Shown here: piece after piece, positions 1 to 6,946 of the stretch
Layout of the letters: each line of letters begins with the position of its first letter
Numbering within the stretch: position 1 is the stretch's first letter
Assembly: GCA_034186235.1 (NCBI GenBank)
Contig: JAXGBA010000096.1
Location: 1-12,307 of the forward strand
Direction of reading: 5' to 3'
DNA length: 12,307 bases
DNA from: CAKSKB01 sp034186235
GTDB lineage: Bacteria > Bacillota > Clostridia > HGM11514
Made by a program: the position numbers and the translations under genes
Notes under the pieces: model-generated
What the model was told of the DNA's origin: nothing
What the model saw: only the letters and a program-made list of their open reading frames with translations
The model's database searches: none

Positions 1-8
1 AGTTAATT

Positions 9-14
9 CCTCCT
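9..14 (-). promoter_or_regulatory. Ribosome binding site for a gene beyond the left edge
   Basis: Read on the minus strand, AGGAGG starts right after the nagB stop codon (15-17) and is followed by the 8 bases AATTAACT to the window edge. A perfect Shine-Dalgarno at normal spacing predicts that the next gene starts at or within a few bases beyond base 1, in the same direction and transcript as nagB. The start codon itself is outside the window, so the product is unknown. Confidence 0.8.
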
Positions 15-764
15 TTATTTAAGCAGTGAACTGCTTTCATTATCAAGGTAAATCCTTGCGTCCGGACAAAGACGCAGCACCGTGGCCGGGCATTTTTCAG
101 TAATTTCCCCCATTATTGTCCGCTTAACAGCCTCGGCTTTGGTTGCTGACGGTACAATGCAGAAATGATGAGCTGCGGCTTTCAGAGCCGGAACAGTGAG
201 TGTAAGAGCTTTTTTAGGAACATCGTCAATGCTTTTAAAGCACCCGTCGTTCACCTGTTGCCTCCTGCATATTTCATCAAGCTCAACGATTTTAACCGCA
301 CTGCTGTCATCAAACTTCGCAGCATGAGGGTCATTAAAGGCAATATGCCCGTTTTCTCCAATTCCCATGCATACAATATCTACCGGAAATTTCTTCAAAA
401 GCTTCGAATATCTAAGACATTCCGCATCCTCATCATCTGTATCGGTGTTGAGAAAATGAACGGATTTGAAATCAACAAGATCAAATATATGTGTGCGCAG
501 AAATTCTCCGAAACGCTGCGGAGCAGTTTTTCCAAGTCCCACATATTCATCCATATGGAAGGCATTAATTGAAGAAAAATCTATGCTTTTATCAGCCGCA
601 AGCGATTCAAGAAATTCATTCTGTGAGGGTGCAGCGGCAAAAATCATATTGATTTCTTTTTTTGTTTTCAATAAATCTTTTATGCACCCGGCACATTCGG
701 CAGCCGCATATTGCCCCATTTCTTTTCTTGTTTCAAAAATATTAACAGCAAAATTTAATTTCAT
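15..764 (-). CDS. nagB: Glucosamine-6-phosphate deaminase family protein (NagB-like)
   Basis: Predicted cytoplasmic enzyme, 249 aa, converting glucosamine-6-phosphate to fructose-6-phosphate and ammonia, the step after NagA deacetylation. Family signs: FHMDEY at 69-74, with D72 matching the proton-abstracting Asp72 of E. coli NagB; the sugar-phosphate isomerase signature GIGENGHIAFNDP at 134-146; and ALTLTVPAL at 186-194. Two residues differ from classical NagB. The E. coli Asp141-His143-Glu148 triad (from GNDGHIAFNEP) aligns with N138, H140 and D145 here. The phosphate-loop region reads AAAPSQNEF (43-51) rather than the usual Pro-Thr-Gly type loop. From memory this is a recognised NagB subgroup, so the deaminase call rests on family plus the neighbouring nagA; another amino-sugar phosphate isomerase is possible. 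The ATG at 762-764 has GGGAGT 6 bases upstream. The gene is divergent from nagA and has its own consensus promoter. Confidence 0.85.
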   Translation of the reverse strand: MKLNFAVNIFETRKEMGQYAAAECAGCIKDLLKTKKEINMIFAAAPSQNEFLESLAADKSIDFSSINAFHMDEYVGLGKTAPQRFGEFLRTHIFDLVDFKSVHFLNTDTDDEDAECLRYSKLLKKFPVDIVCMGIGENGHIAFNDPHAAKFDDSSAVKIVELDEICRRQQVNDGCFKSIDDVPKKALTLTVPALKAAAHHFCIVPSATKAEAVKRTIMGEITEKCPATVLRLCPDARIYLDNESSSLLK

Positions 765-793
765 AATAACACTCCCAACATGAATTTTACTTG

Positions 794-822
794 ATTATAA
801 CACAGCCGAATTGCGCTGTCAA
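794..822 (-). promoter_or_regulatory. Sigma-A promoter of nagB
   Basis: On the minus strand there is a perfect -35 TTGACA (817-822), a 17-base spacer and a perfect -10 TATAAT (794-799). Transcription should start near 787, leaving a short leader that contains the ribosome site at 771-776. The -35 box lies at the left end of the palindrome centred at 836. Confidence 0.85.
802..819. repeat. Short inverted repeat in the nagB promoter spacer
   Basis: ACAGC (802-806) is mirrored by GCTGT (815-819) around a central AATT, with two unpaired positions on each side of that centre. It sits between the -10 and -35 of the nagB promoter, where a bound protein would block RNA polymerase. The arms are only 5 bp, so this could be chance. 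Confidence 0.3.
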
Positions 823-855
823 TAAGAAACAAATATGTTTTGTTTCTTGTTGACA
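817..855. promoter_or_regulatory. Symmetric divergent control region, probable shared operator
   Basis: A 39-bp dyad centred on base 836. The inner arms AAGAAACAAA (824-833) and TTTGTTTCTT (839-848) are perfect over 10 bp around the 5-base centre TATGT. After one mismatch (823/849) symmetry continues through TGTCAA (817-822) and TTGACA (850-855), which are the -35 boxes of the nagB and nagA promoters. The outer symmetry follows from two consensus -35 boxes pointing apart, but the inner arms need another reason and share the same centre. A dimeric repressor here would touch both -35 boxes and shut both operons together. The natural candidate is the LacI-family protein two genes downstream (2062-3090). 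The site lacks the central CG of many LacI-family operators, so a GntR- or ROK-type regulator encoded elsewhere is also possible. Confidence 0.65.
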
Positions 856-878
856 CACCGCAAACAATATGCTAAAAT
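850..878 (+). promoter_or_regulatory. Sigma-A promoter of the nagA-lacI operon
   Basis: Perfect -35 TTGACA (850-855), 17-base spacer, -10 TAAAAT (873-878). The start point would be near 885, giving a leader of about 23 bases that contains AAAGGA at 894-899, eight bases before the nagA ATG. Confidence 0.85.
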
Positions 879-907
879 ATTATTAAAAGAAGCAAAGGAT
901 AACTGTC

Positions 908-2065
908 ATGAAAACTTTGATAAAAAATGCAAAAATCATATTTGAAAACGAAATAAAGAACGGAGAAATTGCAATTTGCGACTCAAAAATATCCGAAATA
1001 GGCGAACAAATTCCCGGCAGTTTTGATAACGAAATTGATGCCGGCGGAAACTATGTGTCACCGGGCTTTATCGATATGCATGTTCACGGAGGCGGCGGAA
1101 TTGAGTTTTTGACCGCCGCCCCCGATGAAATAATTCACGGAGCAAAATGCCATGCTGAACACGGTACTACAACTATAGTTCCGTCCCTTAGCGCCGCACC
1201 GCTTGAAATAATGAAAAAAGGCATACTGAACATCCGTGCCGCAAGCGAAAAGTACAAGCCAATCGCCGGCGTGTTTCTTGAAGGTCCGTTTCTCTCGCCG
1301 AAGCAGTGCGGAGCGCAGGTTCCGGGAAGTATTATCACACCTTCGCCAAAGATTTACGAACCTCTCCTTAATTTGTGGGATAAAATACTTGCTGTCGGCG
1401 TTGCTCCTGAGCTTCCCGGCGCACTTGAACTCGGGGATTACCTCCGAAAAAAAGGTATCCTTGCAACCATTGCTCATTCCGACGCAACATTTGACGAAGT
1501 TGAAAAAGCAATTTCTCACGGGTTTTCGGATGTTACTCACATATATTCCTGCTGTTCAACCGTAATACGAAAAAACGCCTTCCGTGTTGCCGGAGTTGTT
1601 GAAGCCGGGCTTTATTTTGACGAACTTTCGGTTCAAGTGATTGCAGATTTAAAACACCTGCCCGTATCTCTTCTGAAACTTATTTACAAATGCAAAGGCC
1701 CGGACAAAATATCACTGATAACGGACGGACTTTCATTTTCGGCATCAAAGCTCAAGGAGGGCACAATCTATACTCAAGGTACAGGCAACGATGTTATATA
1801 CGAGGACGGCGTAATGAAGCTGGCTGACCGCAGCGCCTTTGCAGGAAGCGTTGCGACAACATCCGACTTGGTTAGAAATATGTATAAAACTGTCGGCGTT
1901 CCGCTTTTTGATGCAGTAAAAATGTCCACCAAAACACCTGCTGAAAAGCTGTCACTCAGCAGCAAAAAAGGCGCCCTCAAACCGGGTTTTGACGCAGATA
2001 TTTTAATTTTTGACGATGATATCAATATTGAGAAAACCATAATAATGGGAAAGGCAATACTATGA
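908..2065 (+). CDS. nagA: N-acetylglucosamine-6-phosphate deacetylase
   Basis: Cytoplasmic amidohydrolase, 385 aa (the family is usually about 380-400), removing acetate from GlcNAc-6-phosphate to give glucosamine-6-phosphate for the NagB-family enzyme encoded divergently. It starts with the small beta-sandwich typical of the family, then the barrel: metal-type MHVHG at 57-61 (H58, H60), EGPF at 125-128 with metal ligand E125, AHSDAT at 189-194 (H190), THIY at 210-213 (H211), IADLKH at 245-250 with H250 as probable substrate contact, and ITDG at 271-274 with catalytic D273. The C-terminal segment GALKPGFDADILIFD is the usual end of the fold. H211 is followed by IYSCCST instead of the common YNAM-type loop, a variation I believe is shared with other clostridial NagA proteins. 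The ATG has AAAGGA 8 bases upstream. The stop overlaps the start of the regulator gene by 4 bases. Confidence 0.95.
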   Translation: MKTLIKNAKIIFENEIKNGEIAICDSKISEIGEQIPGSFDNEIDAGGNYVSPGFIDMHVHGGGGIEFLTAAPDEIIHGAKCHAEHGTTTIVPSLSAAPLEIMKKGILNIRAASEKYKPIAGVFLEGPFLSPKQCGAQVPGSIITPSPKIYEPLLNLWDKILAVGVAPELPGALELGDYLRKKGILATIAHSDATFDEVEKAISHGFSDVTHIYSCCSTVIRKNAFRVAGVVEAGLYFDELSVQVIADLKHLPVSLLKLIYKCKGPDKISLITDGLSFSASKLKEGTIYTQGTGNDVIYEDGVMKLADRSAFAGSVATTSDLVRNMYKTVGVPLFDAVKMSTKTPAEKLSLSSKKGALKPGFDADILIFDDDINIEKTIIMGKAIL

Positions 2066-3090
2066 GAAAAACAACCATATACGACATTGCCAAAAAATGC
2101 TCGGTTTCGCCTGCAACGGTTTCAAGGGTTCTGTGCAACAGCAACTACCCGGTAAGCGATGAACTTCGCCTGCTCGTAACAGAAACAGCGCGTGAGCTTA
2201 ACTACTCCCCGGGAAGGGCGAGCGTTTTGATGAGAACGAAGCGTTCAAAAGACATCGGCATTATTTTACCAACGATATCAAATGCTTATTACAGTCAGCT
2301 GCTGCAAGGTATTTGTTCATCTGCTACCGAGGCAGAGTACAATGTTATACTATGCAGCTCGGACAGAAATCCGGACAACGAATATGAAAGCTTAAAGTTT
2401 CTGTTAAAAAAGCAAGTGTCCGGAATAATTGTTGTAAGTATATGCGGAAATTCAAAATTCCTTACAGACATTTCGAGAAACACAAATCTTGTAATTTTGG
2501 AACAGGATGCCGATGTTAATTGCAGCAAGGTTGTGTTTGACTATGAAGCGGGTATGTATATGGCCACTGAACACCTTATCAAAAACGGTCATCGAAAAAT
2601 AGGTTTCATAGGAGCAAACCCTGACAGACCCAGCAGAATACAAATGCTTTCGGGATATAAAAAATGCCTTGCTGACAACAAAATCGACATTGTACCGCAA
2701 TATATCAAAATATCTGATATTGATGCGGAAATTCCGGAGTCATTTGAGCTGAAAAACGGAAAATCGGCTGCAAGCAAGTTTTTAAAAATGAAAAACCCGC
2801 CTACGGGTTTTGTTTGCATAAACGATATGACAGCCCTCGGTCTGATCAACCGGCTTACCGACAAGGGATATTCCGTCCCAGGTGATTTTTCGATAATCGG
2901 GTTTGACAATACCCCCTACGCCGCATTATCGCAGCCGCCGCTGACTACCGTCGAACAATCCGCACACCCTATGGGTGCAGAAGCAATGAAAATACTCGCT
3001 GAAAATATAGAAACTCAAACACAAAGGAGCGTACTTTTTAAGCCTTCTCTGATAAAACGCAAAACTGTTTCCGCTCCGAAAACAAAATAG
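2062..3090 (+). CDS. LacI-family transcriptional regulator
   Basis: Sugar-responsive repressor, 342 aa, the normal size for the family. An N-terminal helix-turn-helix TIYDIAKKCSVSPATVSRVL spans 5-24, followed by a hinge region 49-62 that keeps the leucine (L56) which inserts into the operator centre in LacI/PurR proteins. From about 65 to the end is a periplasmic-binding-protein-like ligand domain, with DIGIILP at 64-70, GHRKIGFIG at 176-184, CINDMTALG at 252-260 and GFDNTPYA at 280-287. The start codon overlaps the nagA stop (ATGA), with AAAGG at 2050-2054, so the gene is translationally coupled to nagA and would be autoregulated if it binds the palindrome at 817-855. The likely effector is an amino-sugar phosphate or related sugar; this is inferred from position only. 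A strong terminator follows directly. Confidence 0.93.
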   Translation: MRKTTIYDIAKKCSVSPATVSRVLCNSNYPVSDELRLLVTETARELNYSPGRASVLMRTKRSKDIGIILPTISNAYYSQLLQGICSSATEAEYNVILCSSDRNPDNEYESLKFLLKKQVSGIIVVSICGNSKFLTDISRNTNLVILEQDADVNCSKVVFDYEAGMYMATEHLIKNGHRKIGFIGANPDRPSRIQMLSGYKKCLADNKIDIVPQYIKISDIDAEIPESFELKNGKSAASKFLKMKNPPTGFVCINDMTALGLINRLTDKGYSVPGDFSIIGFDNTPYAALSQPPLTTVEQSAHPMGAEAMKILAENIETQTQRSVLFKPSLIKRKTVSAPKTK

Positions 3091-3122
3091 CGGTACGGCA
3101 AATTCAGCCGTACCGCATTTTT
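3090..3122. terminator. Bidirectional Rho-independent terminator between lacI and fucI
   Basis: A perfect 10-bp GC-rich stem GCGGTACGGC (3090-3099) pairs with GCCGTACCGC (3107-3116) around the 7-base loop AAATTCA. The first stem base is the last base of the lacI stop codon. On the plus strand the stem is followed by ATTTTTA. On the minus strand it is followed by TATTTTGTTTT, a weaker but plausible U-run lying within the end of lacI, so it should also end the converging fucI transcript. Confidence 0.93.
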
Positions 3123-3129
3123 ATTGCAA

Positions 3130-4929
3130 TTATTTCTTATACATAGGTCCGAAATTCTTGCACGCTCTGTAATCAGCACCTTCTTTGTCCATACCGAAAG
3201 CGTTCCAAGCGGAAGGACGGAAGATATCTTTTTCAGGAACATTATGCATAGCAACAGGAATCCTAAGCATTGAACACATCGTGATAAGATCTGCACCGAT
3301 ATGTCCGTACGAGATTGCACCGTGGTTAGCGCCCCAGCAATTCATAACATGGTAAGCATCCTTGAAAGGACCTTCCTTGCCGTCGCATCTCGGAGCGAAC
3401 CATGTGCAGGGCCATGTATAGTCGGTTCTCTTCCAAAGAGTTTCACTTACTTCTTCAGGGAGAGCAATTGTCCAGCCTTCAGCAATCTGAAGCATCGGTC
3501 CGAGGCCGTCAACAAGATTGAGTCTGATCATTGTTGCAGGCATTTCGGCTCTTGTAACAAATCTTGAAGAATATCCGCCGCCTCTGAAATATCCTCTGTC
3601 GGCTGCGTTCCAAGTCGTCGCATTCATAATAGCGTCACGGTCTGCTTCGGTAACATTCCACCATTCTTTCATTGTACCGTTGCCGTTCTCATCCTTAGCT
3701 TCGCCGGAAGCGTCAAGGCAGGCAGCGCCGGAGTTGATGAGATGGATAAAGCCGTCAGCGTCTTTTGCGTGGCCTTCAATATCGTAGCCGGTAACTCTCT
3801 TAACGGCGTCACCGCTCCAATATGTACGAACATCCGCAAAAATCTGAGCTTTATTTGTAAGAAGCTTCATGAACATCATGCCCAGACCGTTGAGAACATC
3901 ATTTTCCGTTGCAAGAATATAGGGCTCTCTTGCGCCTGTCCAGTCAAACGATGTATTAAGAAGAGCCTCCGCATAATCGCAGTTGGGGTAGAAGTCCGTC
4001 CACTGTCTCTGACCCTGGAAGCCTGCTGCAAGAGCGTTATGACCAACGCTTTCTTCTTCGCAGCCTTCGGGAAGATTCTTGTTGCCGTTCATGAGGTCTT
4101 TGATAATGCACATCATCTTAACAACAAATTCCCATTCTTCTTCCTTCTGCTCGGGAGTTTTCTGCATAAATTCAGGGTTCTTGTCAAAGCCGACTTTGCA
4201 CTTTTCCTTAGTCCATTTAAGTGCCTTTTCAAACTCGTCCTTGTCGTAGATACCCTCTGTCATTCGGCGGATGATTTCCACCTCGTCAACAGATTCAACC
4301 CTCATGCCGAGGTATTCTTCAATAAATTTGGAATCGATGATAGAACCGCCGATACCCATGCAGATTGAACCAATCTGGAGGTACGACTTACCTCTCATTG
4401 TAGCGCATGCAATAGCGGCACGGGCAAACCTGAGAAGCTTTTCCTGAACATCAGATGGGATAGAAGAATCGTCAGCTTCCTGAACCTCATGACCGTAGAT
4501 ACCGAATGCCGGAAGGCCTTTCTGTGCATGAGTTGCAAGAACGGAAGCAAGGTATACGGCACCGGGTCTTTCAGTACCGTTAAAGCCCCATACGCCCTTG
4601 ATTGTGTTCCTGTCCATATCCATTGTTTCAGCGCCATAGCACCAGCAGGGTGTAACGGTAAGCGTAATGTCAACACCGGCCTTTTTGAACTTTTCAGCGC
4701 ATGCTGCGGATTCCGCAACACGGCCGATTGTAGTGTCGGCAATGATAACCTTAACGGGTTCGCCGTTTGTATACCTAAGGTTTTCTTCGAATAATTTAGC
4801 GGCTGCCTTTGCCATACCCATGGTCTGGTCTTCCAAAGATTCGCGAACCTTCAGAGGACCTCTGCGGCCATCGATTGTAGGGCGAATACCGATAACCGGA
4901 TAATCGCCGATAAGTCTGCTTTTAGCCAT
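3130..4929 (-). CDS. fucI: L-fucose isomerase
   Basis: Cytoplasmic Mn-dependent isomerase interconverting L-fucose and L-fuculose; relatives also act on D-arabinose. It is 599 aa, close to the 591 aa of E. coli FucI. Visible family blocks: IGIRPTIDGRRGPLKVRE at 13-30, TPCWCYG at 93-99, GFQGQRQWTD at 303-312, SFDWTG at 327-332, ATEND at 340-344, FADVRTYWS at 364-372 and WGANHG at 532-537. By alignment with E. coli Glu337, Asp361 and His528, the metal ligands are E342, D366 and H536, all present. The frame stays open 24 codons further upstream, but the ATG at 4927-4929 is chosen because GGAGG lies 7 bases before it and the family N-terminus begins there. No fuculokinase or aldolase gene is next to it in the window. 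It has its own promoter downstream of the aminopeptidase gene, and the terminator at 3090-3122 at its end. Confidence 0.95.
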   Translation of the reverse strand: MAKSRLIGDYPVIGIRPTIDGRRGPLKVRESLEDQTMGMAKAAAKLFEENLRYTNGEPVKVIIADTTIGRVAESAACAEKFKKAGVDITLTVTPCWCYGAETMDMDRNTIKGVWGFNGTERPGAVYLASVLATHAQKGLPAFGIYGHEVQEADDSSIPSDVQEKLLRFARAAIACATMRGKSYLQIGSICMGIGGSIIDSKFIEEYLGMRVESVDEVEIIRRMTEGIYDKDEFEKALKWTKEKCKVGFDKNPEFMQKTPEQKEEEWEFVVKMMCIIKDLMNGNKNLPEGCEEESVGHNALAAGFQGQRQWTDFYPNCDYAEALLNTSFDWTGAREPYILATENDVLNGLGMMFMKLLTNKAQIFADVRTYWSGDAVKRVTGYDIEGHAKDADGFIHLINSGAACLDASGEAKDENGNGTMKEWWNVTEADRDAIMNATTWNAADRGYFRGGGYSSRFVTRAEMPATMIRLNLVDGLGPMLQIAEGWTIALPEEVSETLWKRTDYTWPCTWFAPRCDGKEGPFKDAYHVMNCWGANHGAISYGHIGADLITMCSMLRIPVAMHNVPEKDIFRPSAWNAFGMDKEGADYRACKNFGPMYKK

Positions 4930-4972
4930 TTCTATTCCTCCATTATTAATATAATAATTATAAGCTTCTTTT

Positions 4973-5001
4973 ATTTTATCAAATTTTACGCAAATAGTCA
5001 A
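4973..5001 (-). promoter_or_regulatory. Sigma-A promoter of fucI
   Basis: On the minus strand: TTGACT (4996-5001), 17-base spacer, TAAAAT (4973-4978), with a predicted start near 4966. The resulting leader of about 37 bases carries GGAGG at 4937-4941. It lies in the 89-base AT-rich gap after the aminopeptidase gene, where I see no terminator, so some read-through from the polA run into fucI is possible. Confidence 0.7.
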
Positions 5002-5018
5002 TATTTATTGCAAAATTT

Positions 5019-6392
5019 TTAATAAAATTCATAAAAAGCTTTGTAAGCTCTGTAAGCCATAAATATATCGGCTTTTGCCGCAATTTCAAACGGAGCGTGC
5101 ATTGAGAGCAGTGGAACACCGCAGTCGATTGTTTCGACATCAAGCTGAGCCACATACTGTGCGACCGTACCTCCGCCGCCCGCATCTACCTTCCCAAGTT
5201 CTGCCGACTGCCAAATAACGCCGTTGTCGGAAAACAGCTTCCTCAGCTTTGCGATAAACTCCGCCGAAGCGTCCGAAGTGCCGGACTTACCCCTTGCGCC
5301 GGTATATTTTATAAGCCCCACGCCGCAGTTTAAGAAAGCTGCATTGTTCCTTTCGGAAACCGCCTGATACTGAGGGTCAACCGCATTGCAGACATCCGCC
5401 GAAAGGCAGCTGCTTTTTGACATAACCCGCCTTCCGTCAAGTCCGTTTGCCTCAGCAATATCGTATATGAAATTTTCATAGAATTTTGACTTCATACCTG
5501 TATTTCCCGTGCTTCCGATTTCCTCCTTGTCGGCAAGAATCAAAACTGCGGTTTTTTTAGGGCTGTGCGCGTCGAGAATTGCCCGAAGCCCCGTGTATGC
5601 GCAAACTCTGTCATCGTGACCGTAAGCCCCGATAAGGCTTCTGTCAAGACCTATATCCCTTGCCCCTCCTGCCGGAACCGCTTCAAGTTCGGCGGAAAGA
5701 AAATCCTCTTCGGTTATTCCGTATTTTTCGTTAAGAAGTTCTAAAACCGCAAGCTTGACCCTTTCCTTTTCGTCCTTGTCGGGGTGCGGAACGGAGCCTG
5801 CAAGAAGATTAAGATTTTCTCCCTCAATCCCCTCCGAAAGCTTTTTGCCCATCTGGTCGCCGGCAAGATGGATGAGAAGGTCGGAAACGCAGAAACAGGG
5901 CTCATCATCATTTTCACCGATGGAAATATTAACTCTTTCGCCGTCGGCTTTATAAACAACGCCGTGAATCGCCATAGGCACGGTTGTCCACTGATATTTT
6001 TTTATTCCGCCGTAATAATGCGTCTTGAAAAGAGCAACGGAAATATCCTCATAAAGAGGGTTCGGCTTTAAATCGAGCCTGGGTGAATCAATATGCGCCG
6101 CAACAATGTTTGTTCCTTCGGAAACATCATTTCCGACAACCGCCAGTACAAGCCCTTTCCCACGGTTTACCGAATAAATTTTATCTCCGGGTTTTGCGGA
6201 TTTTCCGTCAAACTCCCTGAAACCGGCACTTTTCGCAAGAGAAACTGCCGCATCTACTGTCAGTCTTTCGGTTTTTGCAGCCGACAGAAACTCTTTGTAA
6301 TCATCACCGAAATCGTAAATATCCTTTTTTGAACTTTCCGTATCGTAAACATTCAAAGTTTTGCGAAACAGCTTTTCTGATAATTTGCTCAT
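5019..6392 (-). CDS. M18 family metallo-aminopeptidase
   Basis: Cytoplasmic di-zinc aminopeptidase of peptidase family M18 (aspartyl aminopeptidase / aminopeptidase I type), 457 aa, which usually assembles into large tetrahedral dodecamers and removes N-terminal, often acidic, residues from peptides. Visible residues: AAHIDSPRLDLK at 98-109 with ligand H100; YGHDDR at 257-262 with the bridging Asp at 260 or 261; DKEEIGSTGNTG at 288-299 with catalytic and metal glutamates E290/E291; SADV at 331-334 with D333; and MHAPFE at 431-436 with ligand H432. A GTG three codons upstream (6399-6401) is also in frame, but it overlaps the ribosome site AGGAG (6401-6405); the ATG at 6390-6392 lies 8 bases from that site and is the better start. 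It is the last gene of the polA-coaE-transglycosylase run, 11 bases after the previous stop. The exact substrate preference cannot be read from sequence. Confidence 0.93.
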   Translation of the reverse strand: MSKLSEKLFRKTLNVYDTESSKKDIYDFGDDYKEFLSAAKTERLTVDAAVSLAKSAGFREFDGKSAKPGDKIYSVNRGKGLVLAVVGNDVSEGTNIVAAHIDSPRLDLKPNPLYEDISVALFKTHYYGGIKKYQWTTVPMAIHGVVYKADGERVNISIGENDDEPCFCVSDLLIHLAGDQMGKKLSEGIEGENLNLLAGSVPHPDKDEKERVKLAVLELLNEKYGITEEDFLSAELEAVPAGGARDIGLDRSLIGAYGHDDRVCAYTGLRAILDAHSPKKTAVLILADKEEIGSTGNTGMKSKFYENFIYDIAEANGLDGRRVMSKSSCLSADVCNAVDPQYQAVSERNNAAFLNCGVGLIKYTGARGKSGTSDASAEFIAKLRKLFSDNGVIWQSAELGKVDAGGGGTVAQYVAQLDVETIDCGVPLLSMHAPFEIAAKADIFMAYRAYKAFYEFY

Positions 6393-6400
6393 CTTAATCA

Positions 6401-6405
6401 CTCCT
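6401..6405 (-). promoter_or_regulatory. Ribosome binding site deciding the aminopeptidase start
   Basis: AGGAG on the minus strand, 8 bases before the ATG at 6390-6392. Its first two bases are the last two bases of the transglycosylase TAG stop (6404-6406), so a ribosome ending the upstream gene finishes on this site. The overlap with the in-frame GTG at 6399-6401 rules that codon out as a start. Confidence 0.85.
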
Positions 6406-6946
6406 AATACAATTTATTATATATATTGTATGCCGACATAACATTGACAACATATTTTTCGGTTTCCCCGAAAGGAATAGCCGAAAGTTCTTTGCCGTCA
6501 GCGCTGTATCTAGCATCTTCAAGCCATTTTTTAACATTGCCCTCACCTGCGTTGTAAGCCGCAACGGCGGTTTCGACCGACCCAAAATTACAGCAAAGGT
6601 ATCTGAGATACCAGCATGAAAACCGTATATTAACCTCGGGGTCTGCAAGGCAGTAATCGCTTACATTGATTTTTTCGGCAATCCACGCTGCCGTATCGGG
6701 CGTAATCTGCATAAGCCCGACCGCATTTTTATATGAAACGGCGGTTTCGGAAAAACCGCTCTCATTTTTCATAATAGAAAGCACAAGGCTGCGGTCGATA
6801 TCGAATTCGGACGAATACTTATCAACAATGCTTCCGTATTTTACGGGATAAGCCGCCTGCAGCACTGCATAGAGCGCTGTCCACAGCATTAAAAACACAG
6901 CCGTAAGAACAATAAAAATTTTAAACACTGCGTTTGCCTTCTGCAA
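6404..6946 (-). CDS. Small membrane-anchored lytic transglycosylase
   Basis: Predicted peptidoglycan-cleaving enzyme, 180 aa, with an uncleaved N-terminal membrane anchor (about residues 8-31) and an extracytoplasmic SLT domain (about 36-175). Motifs in order: IMKNESGF at 58-65 with the catalytic glutamate E62, GLMQITPDTA at 77-86, AYNAGEGNVKKWL at 130-142, and a final FGETEKYV block at 159-166. It is nearly the minimum for the family, with no added binding domain. Such genes often sit beside coaE and polA in Clostridia, which supports the call but does not give a role beyond wall remodelling. The start is a TTG at 6944-6946, chosen because AAGGAG lies 8 bases upstream and the anchor begins immediately after; the first 26 bases overlap the end of coaE. 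Confidence 0.92.
   Translation of the reverse strand: MQKANAVFKIFIVLTAVFLMLWTALYAVLQAAYPVKYGSIVDKYSSEFDIDRSLVLSIMKNESGFSETAVSYKNAVGLMQITPDTAAWIAEKINVSDYCLADPEVNIRFSCWYLRYLCCNFGSVETAVAAYNAGEGNVKKWLEDARYSADGKELSAIPFGETEKYVVNVMSAYNIYNKLY

Noticed and set aside
3742..4368. A 208-codon open frame on the plus strand opposite fucI
   Set aside because: It lies wholly inside a clear FucI coding region, has no ribosome site, and its translation shows no family motif; it follows from codon bias on the other strand.
4930..5001. A 24-codon upstream extension of fucI
   Set aside because: The extension covers the promoter and the GGAGG site, and known FucI proteins begin near the ATG at 4927-4929.
4990..5011. 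GCAA...TTGC inverted pair after the aminopeptidase stop as a terminator
   Set aside because: Only 4 bp pair cleanly, the region is AT-rich throughout, and the pair overlaps the fucI -35 box.
4930..5018. Copy of the nag palindrome upstream of fucI
   Set aside because: I looked for the AAGAAACAAA/TTTGTTTCTT arms; only a loose AAGAAGC-like half is present, so joint control of fucI by the same site is not supported.
6393..6401. GTG start three codons upstream of the chosen aminopeptidase ATG
   Set aside because: The GTG overlaps the AGGAG ribosome site, which is correctly spaced only for the ATG at 6390-6392.
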